Of a stretch of 64,000 nucleotides of DNA, positions 56,025-64,000 are shown piece after piece. Each line of letters opens with the position of its first letter. Position 1 is the stretch's first letter. The position numbers were made by a program, and so were the translations under genes. Origin of the DNA: Shinella zoogloeoides (lineage in GTDB: Bacteria > Pseudomonadota > Alphaproteobacteria > Rhizobiales > Rhizobiaceae); contig NZ_CP132311.1 in NCBI RefSeq assembly GCF_030733845.1, forward strand, positions 3,888,501 through 3,952,500, written 5' to 3'. The notes beneath the pieces are model-generated. The model saw only the letters and a list, made by a program, of their open reading frames with translations. It had not been told where the DNA came from and did no database searches.

Positions 56025-56969
56025 ATGGCAAAGATCAAGAACGTCGCGGTCCAGATGGACCATGTATCGACCATCAACATCGCGGGCGATTCCACCTTCG
56101 CCATGAGCATCGAGGCGCAAAGCCGAGGCTACAGGCTCTTCCACTACACGCCCGGCCGGCTCAGCCTGCGCGACGGCAAGGTCTACGCCACCGTCGAGCC
56201 GATGGAGCTGCGCGACGTCAGGGGCGACCATTACACGCTGGGCGAAGCCGAGCGCGTTGACCTCTCGACCATGGACGTGGTGCTGCTGCGCCAGGATCCG
56301 CCCTTCGACATGGCCTACATCACCTCGACGCATCTGCTGGAGCGCATCCACCCGAAGACGCTCGTCGTCAACGATCCGGCCTGGGTGCGCAACTCGCCGG
56401 AAAAGATCTTCGTCACCGAATTCGCCGACCTGATGCCGGCAACCCTGATCACCCGCGATCCCGCCGAAATCCGCCGCTTCCGCGACGAGATGGGCGACAT
56501 GATCCTCAAGCCGCTCTACGGCAATGGCGGGGCCGGCGTCTTCCATTCCACCAAGGACGACCGCAACCTCTCCTCGCTGCTCGAAATGTTCGGCCAGATG
56601 TTCCGCGAGCCCTTTATCGCCCAGCAATACCTGCCGGACGTGCGCAAGGGCGACAAGCGCATCATCCTCGTCGACGGCGAGCCGGTCGGCGCGATCAACC
56701 GCGTGCCGGCCGAACATGACGCCCGTTCCAACATGCATGCCGGCGGCCGGCCGGAGGCGACGGAGCTGACGGCGCGCGAGAAGGAGATCTGCTCGCGCAT
56801 CGGCCCGGCGCTGCGCGAGCGCGGCTTCCTGCTCGTCGGCATCGATGTCATCGGCGACTACATGACCGAGATCAACGTGACCTCGCCGACCGGCATCCGC
56901 GAGGTCAGGAACTTCGGCGGCGCCGATATCGCCGCCCTCCTGTGGGACGCCATCGAGAAGAAGCGCTGA
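56025..56969 (+). CDS. gshB: Glutathione synthetase
   Basis: Joins gamma-glutamylcysteine and glycine with ATP. The 314-residue ATP-grasp enzyme starts with [19 protein letters not shown] and has [35 protein letters not shown] (ATP-binding loop, about residues 161-175) and the [23 protein letters not shown] block with the metal-binding Asp/Glu/Asn. The ATG at 56025 has AGGGGA about eight bases upstream. A terminator follows at 56990-57018. Confidence 0.97.
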   Translation: MAKIKNVAVQMDHVSTINIAGDSTFAMSIEAQSRGYRLFHYTPGRLSLRDGKVYATVEPMELRDVRGDHYTLGEAERVDLSTMDVVLLRQDPPFDMAYITSTHLLERIHPKTLVVNDPAWVRNSPEKIFVTEFADLMPATLITRDPAEIRRFRDEMGDMILKPLYGNGGAGVFHSTKDDRNLSSLLEMFGQMFREPFIAQQYLPDVRKGDKRIILVDGEPVGAINRVPAEHDARSNMHAGGRPEATELTAREKEICSRIGPALRERGFLLVGIDVIGDYMTEINVTSPTGIREVRNFGGADIAALLWDAIEKKR

Positions 56970-56989
56970 CCTTTCCGCAAAAGGCATGC

Positions 56990-57018
56990 GCGGGACGTTC
57001 CGTTCGCGAACGTCCCGC
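56990..57018 (+). terminator. Terminator of gshB
   Basis: A perfect 11-bp stem GCGGGACGTTC / GAACGTCCCGC with a seven-base loop, followed by CTTCGTTCC. It lies 20 bases after the gshB stop; the U-tract is moderate. Confidence 0.7.
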
Positions 57019-57073
57019 CTTCGTTCCAGGAATGCAACCGAACACAACCAAAGCGTGGAAAATCCCTTCGCAA

Positions 57074-57088
57074 GTTCTATAATTGTTC
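57074..57088. promoter_or_regulatory. LexA (SOS) box upstream of comM
   Basis: GTTC at 57074-57077 and GTTC at 57085-57088, exactly seven bases apart (TATAATT): the direct-repeat LexA motif GTTC-N7-GTTC of alphaproteobacteria. The TATAATT between them could also act as a -10 element, so LexA would cover the promoter. The comM start is 92 bases downstream. Confidence 0.85.
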
Positions 57089-57179
57089 TTGTTTCATTCC
57101 ATGTTTCATGCCAGATTTGCGGATGCAACCCTGGGGCGGCTTCGAAGACCGTTTTCGGCCGGGGCGAGCGGGGGCGATC

Positions 57180-58712
57180 ATGGTGGCACGGGTTGGTACG
57201 ATTGCGTTTCAGGGCATCGAGGGCGTGCCCGTGGACGTGCAGGTCATGGTGGCGCCCGGCAAGGTGGGCATGCAGATCGTCGGCCTGCCGGACAAGGCGG
57301 TCGCCGAAAGCCGTGAGCGCGTGCAGGCCGCCCTTCATGCCTCCGGCCTCTCGCTGCCGCCCAAGCGCGTGACGGTCAACCTTGCGCCCGCCGATCTTCC
57401 CAAGGAAGGCAGCCACTACGATCTCGCCATCGCGCTCGGCCTCATGATGGCGCTCGGCGCCGTGCCCGGCGATGCGCTTGAGGGTTTTCTCGTCATCGGC
57501 GAACTCAATCTCGACGGCACGATCGCGCCCGTCGCCGGCGCCCTGCCTGCCGCGATGGGCGCGAATGCGCTCGGCAGGGGGCTCGTCTGCCCGGCGGAAA
57601 ACGGCGCGGAGGCGGCCTGGGCCGGCGGCGGGCTCGACATCCTGGCGCCGCGAAGCCTCATCGCGCTCGCCAATCATTTCAAGGGCACGCAGGTGCTGTC
57701 GCGGCCGGTGCCGGCGATCCGGGCATCCGCCGCGGACCTGCCTGACCTCGCCGATATCCGTGGCCAGGAAAGCGCCAAGCGCGCGCTGGAGGTGGCGGCC
57801 GCCGGCAGCCACAACCTGCTGATGGTCGGTCCCCCAGGCTCGGGCAAATCCATGCTCGCCGCGCGCCTTGCCGCCATCCTGCCGCCGCTCTCGCCGACGG
57901 AGCTGCTCGAAGTCTCGATGATCCACTCCATTGCCGGCCAGCTCTCCGGCGGCCGGCTGTCGGATCGCCGGCCCTTCCGCGCTCCGCACCATTCCGCCAC
58001 CATGGCGGCGCTTGTCGGCGGCGGCGCGCGGGCGAAACCCGGCGAGGTCTCGCTCGCCCACAATGGCGTGCTCTTTCTCGACGAACTGCCGGAATTCTCG
58101 CCGCAGGCGCTCGATGCGCTGCGCCAGCCGCTCGAAACGGGCGAGTGCATCATCGCGCGGGCAAACCACCGCGTCAGCTATCCGGCCGCCGTGCAGCTCG
58201 TCGCGGCCATGAATCCCTGCCGCTGCGGCATGGCGGGCGAGCCGGGCCGCACCTGCGCGCGCGGCCCCCGCTGCATGAGCGATTATCAGGCGCGAGTCTC
58301 CGGCCCCCTGATGGACCGCATCGATATCCGCATCGACGTGCCGGCGGTCTCCGCGACGGACCTCCTGCGCCCCATGGCGGCGGAGCGGAGCGAAACCGTC
58401 GCCCGCCGCGTCGCCCGGGCCCGGGCCTTGCAGATCGACCGCTTCGCCCGTCTCGGCATGGGCTCGGTCACGAGCAATGCCCGTGCCTCGACCGCGCTCG
58501 TCGAAAAGATGGCCGAGCCCGATCCCGGCGGTCTCCAGCTTCTGCGCGATGCGGCCGAGAAGATGTGCTTTTCCGCGCGGGGCTATCACCGCGTCCTCAA
58601 GGTCGCCCGCACGCTCGCCGACCTCGACGAGGCCACGGTCGTCGGCCGCATCCACCTGGCGGAGGCGATCTCCTACCGCATTGCCGGCGAGCGGCTGATC
58701 GCGGCGGCGTGA
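57180..58712 (+). CDS. comM: YifB/ComM-family Mg-chelatase-like AAA+ ATPase
   Basis: A 510-residue AAA+ protein; ComM orthologues act as branch-migration helicases in recombination during transformation. The N-terminal ATP-independent domain (VDVQVMVAPGKVGMQIVGLPDKA, PKRVTVNLAPADLPKEGSHYDLAIALG) is followed by the Mg-chelatase AAA domain: Walker A GPPGSGKSMLA (about residues 218-228), Walker B LFLDELPEFS, a zinc-like cluster CRCGMAGEPGRTCARGPRC and a C-terminal arginine region. The ATG at 57180 has GGGGGCG nearby; an upstream ATG at 57108 is in frame but less likely. The LexA box implies SOS induction. Confidence 0.94.
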   Translation: MVARVGTIAFQGIEGVPVDVQVMVAPGKVGMQIVGLPDKAVAESRERVQAALHASGLSLPPKRVTVNLAPADLPKEGSHYDLAIALGLMMALGAVPGDALEGFLVIGELNLDGTIAPVAGALPAAMGANALGRGLVCPAENGAEAAWAGGGLDILAPRSLIALANHFKGTQVLSRPVPAIRASAADLPDLADIRGQESAKRALEVAAAGSHNLLMVGPPGSGKSMLAARLAAILPPLSPTELLEVSMIHSIAGQLSGGRLSDRRPFRAPHHSATMAALVGGGARAKPGEVSLAHNGVLFLDELPEFSPQALDALRQPLETGECIIARANHRVSYPAAVQLVAAMNPCRCGMAGEPGRTCARGPRCMSDYQARVSGPLMDRIDIRIDVPAVSATDLLRPMAAERSETVARRVARARALQIDRFARLGMGSVTSNARASTALVEKMAEPDPGGLQLLRDAAEKMCFSARGYHRVLKVARTLADLDEATVVGRIHLAEAISYRIAGERLIAAA

Positions 58713-58742
58713 GCCTGTTGTGGGCGACGAGATAGCCGACCG

Positions 58743-58770
58743 CTGATTTGGTGGCGGCTGATCTGGTGAA
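58743..58770. repeat. Short intergenic repeat, copy 2
   Basis: Matches 43057-43084 at about 24 of 28 positions, with the same spacing of CTGATTTGG and CGGCTGAT. The preceding GCCGACCGC is also shared, about ten bases further upstream at copy 1. It lies in the 213-base gap after comM; no open frame here is supported. Confidence 0.4.
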
Positions 58771-58925
58771 AGGCGGACGGATCGATTCGGTCGAGGCTTG
58801 TCCATCATTCATCGTGCTGCGGACGGCGAGGGCGTGTTGGACAGATGCTTAGTTGCTTAGTGATCAGGGAGGGAACCTGACGCGTACGAGCGCTGAATAC
58901 CGATTTTAAGCTCGGCTGACCGGCG

Positions 58926-59324
58926 TCAGGCCGGCCCCTTGAAGACGGCTTCGATCCTGTGCCCGTCGGGGTCGATGACGAAGGCGGCATAATAGGTCGA
59001 GCCGTAGTGCGGCCGAAGGCCCGGCGGGCCGTTGTCGGTGCCGCCAGCGGCAAGGGCGGCAGCGTGGAAGGCCTCGACCGCCTTTCTGCTCGGTGCCGCA
59101 AAGGCGATGTGAAAGCCCGGGCCCGGCGCGCGGGCCGCATTGCCCTGTTGCTTGAGGGCCAGCTTGTCGCCGCCATCAGGCGGCCCGTAGCCGACGGCCT
59201 GGTCCGGCTCGCCGGGACGAATATCCGACCAGACGCGGACATGACCGAGCGGGGCCAGCACCGCGTCGTAGAACGTTGCCGCGCGCTCCAGGTTGGAGAC
59301 GCCGAGGGAGAGATGGTGGAGCAT
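58926..59324 (-). CDS. VOC-family (glyoxalase/bleomycin-resistance-like) protein
   Basis: A 132-residue vicinal-oxygen-chelate protein. MLHHLSLGVSNLERAATFYD has the first metal-ligand His (H3 or H4), FHIAFAAPSRKAVEAFHAAAL contains another, and YAAFVIDPDGHRIEAVF gives the C-terminal Glu and His. It is probably a metal-binding dioxygenase- or glyoxalase-like protein of unknown substrate. There is no close operon partner; cysK starts further upstream on the same strand only after a stop at 59391. Confidence 0.9.
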   Translation of the reverse strand: MLHHLSLGVSNLERAATFYDAVLAPLGHVRVWSDIRPGEPDQAVGYGPPDGGDKLALKQQGNAARAPGPGFHIAFAAPSRKAVEAFHAAALAAGGTDNGPPGLRPHYGSTYYAAFVIDPDGHRIEAVFKGPA

Positions 59325-59390
59325 GTTTCAGGCTGCTGGGCGGGCGAAGGGGTAGCCCGTCGCGAGTGCGGCACGACGGGCGGTTTGACG

Positions 59391-60359
<969 letters not shown>

Positions 60360-60489
60360 CGGGTGCTCCTCGGTTCTCGTTGAGGGAGAATGTAGGAGGG
60401 AATTCCGCCTTAGACGAGTCCGGATTTCGCGGCAAAAACGCCGAAAGCGGAATAATCGGCTTGCACTCCGGCAAAAGCCGGATCGTCCC

Positions 60490-61107
60490 TCATGCGGCGC
60501 GGGTCGCGATATAGGCGGCGGTGCCGGCAAGGATGCCCGCGGCAATGCGGTTCAGGCGCTGCAGCGCCTTCGGCTGCCTGAGGAGAAGCCGGGCACGCGA
60601 GGCGAGCGCCATATAGGGAACGAGCACGGCGAGAAGCACCACGAAGGTCGCGCCCAGCAATAGGCCATAGTCCCTGAGGCCGATCGTGTCGAGGTCGATC
60701 AGTGTCGGCACGAGCGCGACGTAGAAGAGCATGGTCTTCGGGTTGCCGAGCGTCACGAACAGGCCGGAGAGGAAGGAGGCGGTCATGCTGGTCGAGCGCC
60801 GTGCCTCGATGGTCTGCGGCAGAAGGCCCGTCGTCCAGAGCTTCCAGGCTATGTAGACGAGATAGAGCGCGCCGGCGAACTTGATCAGCATGAAGGTTGT
60901 GGTGAAGGTCTGCGCGATGAAGGCGAGGCCGAGAATGACCGCCGTCAGGTAGACCATGTCGCCGAGGATGAGGCCGAGCCCCATGAAGAAGGTCGGCCGG
61001 AAGCCGGAGCCGAGCGCACGGGCGACGATCGCGGTCACGCCGGGACCGGGAATGATGGCGGCGATGAACAGGGCGCCGGCATAGGCGAGAAGGACGGCAA
61101 AGGTCAT
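60490..61107 (-). CDS. LysE/RhtB-family amino-acid exporter
   Basis: A 205-residue inner-membrane protein with about six hydrophobic segments. [23 protein letters not shown] is the characteristic LysE N-terminal block with [24 protein letters not shown] is the central block. It exports a small amino acid or homoserine lactone-type solute; the specificity is unknown. GGGAG precedes the ATG. There is no clear U-run terminator after it, only a 6-bp hairpin at 60467-60482. Confidence 0.91.
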   Translation of the reverse strand: MTFAVLLAYAGALFIAAIIPGPGVTAIVARALGSGFRPTFFMGLGLILGDMVYLTAVILGLAFIAQTFTTTFMLIKFAGALYLVYIAWKLWTTGLLPQTIEARRSTSMTASFLSGLFVTLGNPKTMLFYVALVPTLIDLDTIGLRDYGLLLGATFVVLLAVLVPYMALASRARLLLRQPKALQRLNRIAAGILAGTAAYIATRAA

Positions 61108-61181
61108 GGGAGCTCCCGGAAGGTGAGGCAGGCTACGCCTGCCGATGGCCCCCGGCAAGAGCGTCCATCCGTGGCGGCGGA

Positions 61182-62066
61182 TCAGAATTCCGCCATGGGC
61201 GGCAGGGCGAAAGGCCCCTTGGGCCGCAATCCGTTTCGCGTGCGCAGCATCAGTGTCATGTCGCCTGTATCGGGCAGAGCCTCGCCCTCCCACGACAGGC
61301 GATCGGGCGCGAAATGCACGACGGCCCGTGACGGCGCGATCCGGAGGCTCGCCAGAATGTCCGCGAGCGCCGGAATGCGCGCGCCGACAATATCCAGCAG
61401 CTCGAAGCCGCCATCCTCGCCCTCCTGCCAGGCAAGAACGATGTTCTCGTCCATCAGGTCGAGCCGCAGGTCCGGCATCAGGCTCGCGTTGAAGAGGAAC
61501 ATTTCCTTCTGCCGCAACGGTGCAAACCGACTGGATACCGGCTCGCGGTCATCGAGCAGCCTGCCGAGCAGCGCCATGTCCGCCGCATTTCCGATCTCGA
61601 GGCGGCGCACGGGACGCGCCGTTCCACCTGCAGGCGCCGGGCCGGCGAAACGGTGCTGCTCCACGGGTTCGAAACCATGGCGGCGGTAGAGCGCAGGCGT
61701 ATCGGTCAGCAGCGCAACGGCCTCGAAGCCGTCCGCATCGCAATGCGCCAGCGCTGCCTGCACGACGTCGCCATAAAGGCCCCGGCCGCGATGATCCGGC
61801 CGCACCGCGCCCGATTGCAGGCCCGCCGCGCGCACGACACGGCCTTCCACCATGAGCGGCAGCGAAAAGGCGGTGAAGTTGGCGATGCAGGCGCCCGCCG
61901 TATCGAACCAGCCGAAGGCGACGCTGCTCGGGTCCGGCCCGCCGAGCCGGTCCAGCACCGTCACGTCGATGCCGAAGACGTCCTGCATAAGGCCGGCGAG
62001 CGCGCGCCATGCCGTGGGATCGCCGAAATAGTTGGAGCGGAAGGTCAGCCCGGTGCGGTCGGACAT
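61182..62066 (-). CDS. GNAT-family N-acetyltransferase
   Basis: A 294-residue protein with an N-terminal GNAT domain: GAVRPDHRGRGLYGDVVQAAL contains the acetyl-CoA-binding R/Q-x-x-G-x-G/A-like loop (about residues 86-106), and LLTDTPALYRRHGFEPVEQH is the C-terminal part of that domain. The later half (about residues 150-294) looks like a second, degenerate domain of the same fold. The substrate is unknown. It is adjacent to dut on the same strand, four bases after it. Confidence 0.85.
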   Translation of the reverse strand: MSDRTGLTFRSNYFGDPTAWRALAGLMQDVFGIDVTVLDRLGGPDPSSVAFGWFDTAGACIANFTAFSLPLMVEGRVVRAAGLQSGAVRPDHRGRGLYGDVVQAALAHCDADGFEAVALLTDTPALYRRHGFEPVEQHRFAGPAPAGGTARPVRRLEIGNAADMALLGRLLDDREPVSSRFAPLRQKEMFLFNASLMPDLRLDLMDENIVLAWQEGEDGGFELLDIVGARIPALADILASLRIAPSRAVVHFAPDRLSWEGEALPDTGDMTLMLRTRNGLRPKGPFALPPMAEF

Positions 62067-62069
62067 GGT

Positions 62070-62543
62070 TCAGCGCACGCCGGTGGAGCCGAAGCCGCCG
62101 GCGCCGCGGGCGGTTTCGCTGGCCTGGGTCGCCTCGCGCACGGCAACCTGCGTGACGGGCGCGATCACCATCTGGGCGATACGCATGCCGCGCTCGATGA
62201 CGAAGGGCTCGTCGCCGAGATTGGCAAGCAGCACCTTCACCTCGCCGCGATAGTCGCTGTCGACGGTGCCGGGCGTGTTGAGGCAGGTGATGCCGTGCTT
62301 GAAGGCGAGACCGGAGCGCGGGCGGATCTGGCCCTCGTAGCCATGCGGGATTTCGAAGACGAGGCCGGTCGGCACCAGCGCCCGCTTTCCGGGGGCGAGC
62401 GTCAGCGGGGCGTCGGCCTCGACGGCGGCGCGCAGGTCCATGCCGGCGGCGCCTGATGTCTCGTAGGCGGGAAGCTCGATGCCCTCACCATGTGGCAGGC
62501 GGAGGAGAGAGAGCGTGGGCTGGGAAGGGGCGTGCGCGTTCAT
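62070..62543 (-). CDS. dut: dUTP diphosphatase
   Basis: Hydrolyses dUTP to dUMP and diphosphate, keeping uracil out of DNA. The 157-residue trimeric enzyme shows the five motifs: [38 protein letters not shown] and the C-terminal [10 protein letters not shown]. The start at 62543 is the ATG of an [10 protein letters not shown]-terminus; the frame is open much further upstream but there it is antisense to prfC. Confidence 0.96.
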   Translation of the reverse strand: MNAHAPSQPTLSLLRLPHGEGIELPAYETSGAAGMDLRAAVEADAPLTLAPGKRALVPTGLVFEIPHGYEGQIRPRSGLAFKHGITCLNTPGTVDSDYRGEVKVLLANLGDEPFVIERGMRIAQMVIAPVTQVAVREATQASETARGAGGFGSTGVR

Positions 62544-62636
62544 GCGCCCATAAGCCGGCGGCAGTGCCACCCCGTCAATTGCATCTTCCCGGCGGAGACT
62601 GTAAAGACCGCGGCAACTCACAGGATATTGCAGAAA

Positions 62637-64000
62637 ATGGCCGAAACCCTTGCCGAGGCGGTCTCCCGCCGCCGCACCTTCGCGATCATCGCGCACCCGG
62701 ACGCCGGTAAAACCACGCTGACCGAAAAGCTGCTGCTTTTCGGCGGTGCCATCCAGCTCGCCGGCGAAGTCAAGGCGAAGAAGGACCGCATCCAGACCCG
62801 CTCGGACTGGATGAAGATCGAGCGCGAGCGCGGCATCTCGGTCGTCACCTCGGTGATGACCTTCGAATATGACGGCAACGTCTTCAACATCCTCGATACG
62901 CCCGGCCACGAGGACTTCGCGGATGACACCTACCGCACGCTGACGGCGGTGGATGCGGCCGTCATGGTCATCGACGCCGCCAAGGGTATCGAGCCGCGCA
63001 CGCTGAAGCTGTTCGAGGTCTGCCGCCTGCGCGATATCCCGATTATCACCTTCGTCAACAAGATGGACCGCGAGAGCCGCGATCCGTTCGAGATCCTCGA
63101 CGAGGTGGAAGAGAAGCTGGCGCTCGATACCGCGCCGGTCACCTGGCCCGTCGGCCGCTCGAAGACGTTCTGCGGTTCCTATCACCTCGCCGACCGCACC
63201 TTCCGCGGATCGGACACCCAGGTACAGCCGACGAAGATCGAGGATGCGGCAGTGGTCGCCGGCAACCTGCCGGAAAACGAGCGCGCCGCCTTCATCGAGG
63301 AGCTGGAGCTTGCCCGCGAGGCCTGCCGCCCGTTCGACCGCGAGGCGTTCCTCGAAGGCCATCTGACGCCGGTCTTCTTCGGTTCGGCGCTGCGGAATTT
63401 CGGGGTGCGCGACCTCATCAACGCGCTCGGCGCCTTCGCGCCGCCGCCGCGCGACCAGGTGGCGGATGTGCGCAAGGTGCATGCGTCGGAAGACAGGATG
63501 ACGGCCTTCGTCTTCAAGATCCAGGCGAACATGGATCCCAATCACCGCGACCGCATCGCCTTCGCCCGCGTCTGCTCCGGCATGCTGGAGCGCGGCATGA
63601 AGGTGCGCCTTGCCCGCACGGGCAAGCAGATCGGCCTGTCGGCGCCGCAGTTCTTCTTCGCCTCGCAGCGCCAGCTTGCCGATACGGCCTATGCCGGCGA
63701 CGTGGTGGGCATCCCCAACCACGGCACGCTCAGGATCGGCGATACGCTGACGGAAGGCGAAGCGCTGGTCTTCGAGGGCGTGCCAAACTTCGCGCCGGAA
63801 ATCCTGCGCCGCGTGCGGCTGGAAGACGCGATGAAGGCCAAGAAGCTGAAGGAGGCGCTCCAGCAGATGGCCGAGGAGGGCGTCGTGCAGCTCTTCTCGC
63901 CGGAAGACGGTTCCCCGGCCATCGTCGGCGTCGTCGGCGCGCTGCAGCTCGACGTGCTGAAGGAGCGGCTTTCGGCGGAATACGGCCTGCCGGTCTCCTT
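62637..64000 (+). CDS. prfC: Peptide chain release factor 3, 3' end cut by window
   Basis: A GTPase that recycles RF1/RF2 after termination. The frame is open from ATG 62637 to the window end, so about 454 N-terminal residues are present. G1 [10 protein letters not shown] (about residues 18-27), the G3 motif [10 protein letters not shown]4 NKMD and [17 protein letters not shown] of the later domains are visible. AGGA lies about 11 bases before the ATG. It is divergent from dut. The C-terminal part lies outside the window. Confidence 0.94.
   Translation, partial: MAETLAEAVSRRRTFAIIAHPDAGKTTLTEKLLLFGGAIQLAGEVKAKKDRIQTRSDWMKIERERGISVVTSVMTFEYDGNVFNILDTPGHEDFADDTYRTLTAVDAAVMVIDAAKGIEPRTLKLFEVCRLRDIPIITFVNKMDRESRDPFEILDEVEEKLALDTAPVTWPVGRSKTFCGSYHLADRTFRGSDTQVQPTKIEDAAVVAGNLPENERAAFIEELELAREACRPFDREAFLEGHLTPVFFGSALRNFGVRDLINALGAFAPPPRDQVADVRKVHASEDRMTAFVFKIQANMDPNHRDRIAFARVCSGMLERGMKVRLARTGKQIGLSAPQFFFASQRQLADTAYAGDVVGIPNHGTLRIGDTLTEGEALVFEGVPNFAPEILRRVRLEDAMKAKKLKEALQQMAEEGVVQLFSPEDGSPAIVGVVGALQLDVLKERLSAEYGLPVS

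Noticed and set aside
55992..58808. A 938-codon open frame on the minus strand over gshB and comM
   Set aside because: It is a shadow of two firmly identified genes, with a composition typical of antisense frames.
60467..60482. Hairpin TCCGGC-AAAA-GCCGGA after the LysE-type gene as a terminator
   Set aside because: Only six base pairs, and no U-tract on the minus strand, so it cannot be supported as an intrinsic terminator.

Overview
The window looks like a stretch of the main chromosome of an alphaproteobacterium of the Rhizobiaceae (Rhizobium, Agrobacterium, Shinella or Ensifer type; the genus cannot be fixed from sequence reading alone). The evidence is the high G+C content, the protein families (Sinorhizobium-type PmtA, a CpaABCDEF-TadBCD pilus locus, an EEP-family protein fused into the ugp operon), an alphaproteobacterial LexA box (GTTC-N7-GTTC) and a RIME-like palindromic repeat of the kind common in rhizobia. 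It is dense and mostly housekeeping: about 69 protein genes, one cut by each window edge (punA at the left, prfC at the right). I saw no tRNA, rRNA, CRISPR array, insertion sequence or prophage.

Layout. 1-6301: a nucleoside salvage cluster, punA-deoC-deoA on the plus strand and deoB-add-upp on the minus strand, with a retropepsin-like protease gene between them. 6391-18232: a tight-adherence (Flp/Tad) pilus locus. Two TadE-like pseudopilins and a stand-alone secretin N-domain protein lie on the minus strand. On the plus strand are the pilin pilA with its own terminator, then cpaA, then cpaBCDEF-tadBC. tadD is convergent. Two TTAACCAT motifs, which match CtrA half-sites, precede cpaB. 18369-28126: leucyl aminopeptidase, MarR regulator, NlpC/P60 protein, ArsC-like protein, YitT membrane protein, an aromatic aminotransferase divergent from an Lrp regulator, an EEP phosphodiesterase, cardiolipin synthase, an AstE/AspA-like deacylase and Ogt. 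28123-29437: an ECF41 sigma factor gene coupled to an AhpD-like gene, preceded by a near-ideal ECF41 promoter. 29586-32843: guaA, mtnN-like, thioesterase, tspO. 32885-37974: a four-gene envelope cluster (imelysin, di-haem oxidase, second imelysin, DUF1513 protein) with a possible Irr/ICE operator upstream, suggesting an iron-related role.

38186-50554: RsmB-like methylase, RlpA, an SDR-epimerase-like protein coupled to queG, GST, uppP, a small secreted peptide, an NDUFA9-like protein, an operon pmtA - histidine phosphatase - pyrF - DUF1330, dnaN, then rsmI-yraN. 50567-55964: the ugpBAEC glycerol-3-phosphate importer behind a tandem PHO box, with a RIME-like repeat between ugpB and ugpA and an EEP hydrolase as last gene. 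56025-64000: gshB, SOS-boxed comM, a VOC protein, cysK, a LysE exporter, a GNAT protein, dut and the start of prfC.

No single unknown multi-gene defence or mobile system is visible. The best candidates for new biology are the regulatory signals (ECF41, LexA, PHO, CtrA-like, ICE-like), the imelysin/di-haem cluster, the EEP enzyme in the ugp operon, an orphan terminator that may end a small RNA near 40043-40065, and an unannotated 49-residue secreted peptide at 44031-44180.
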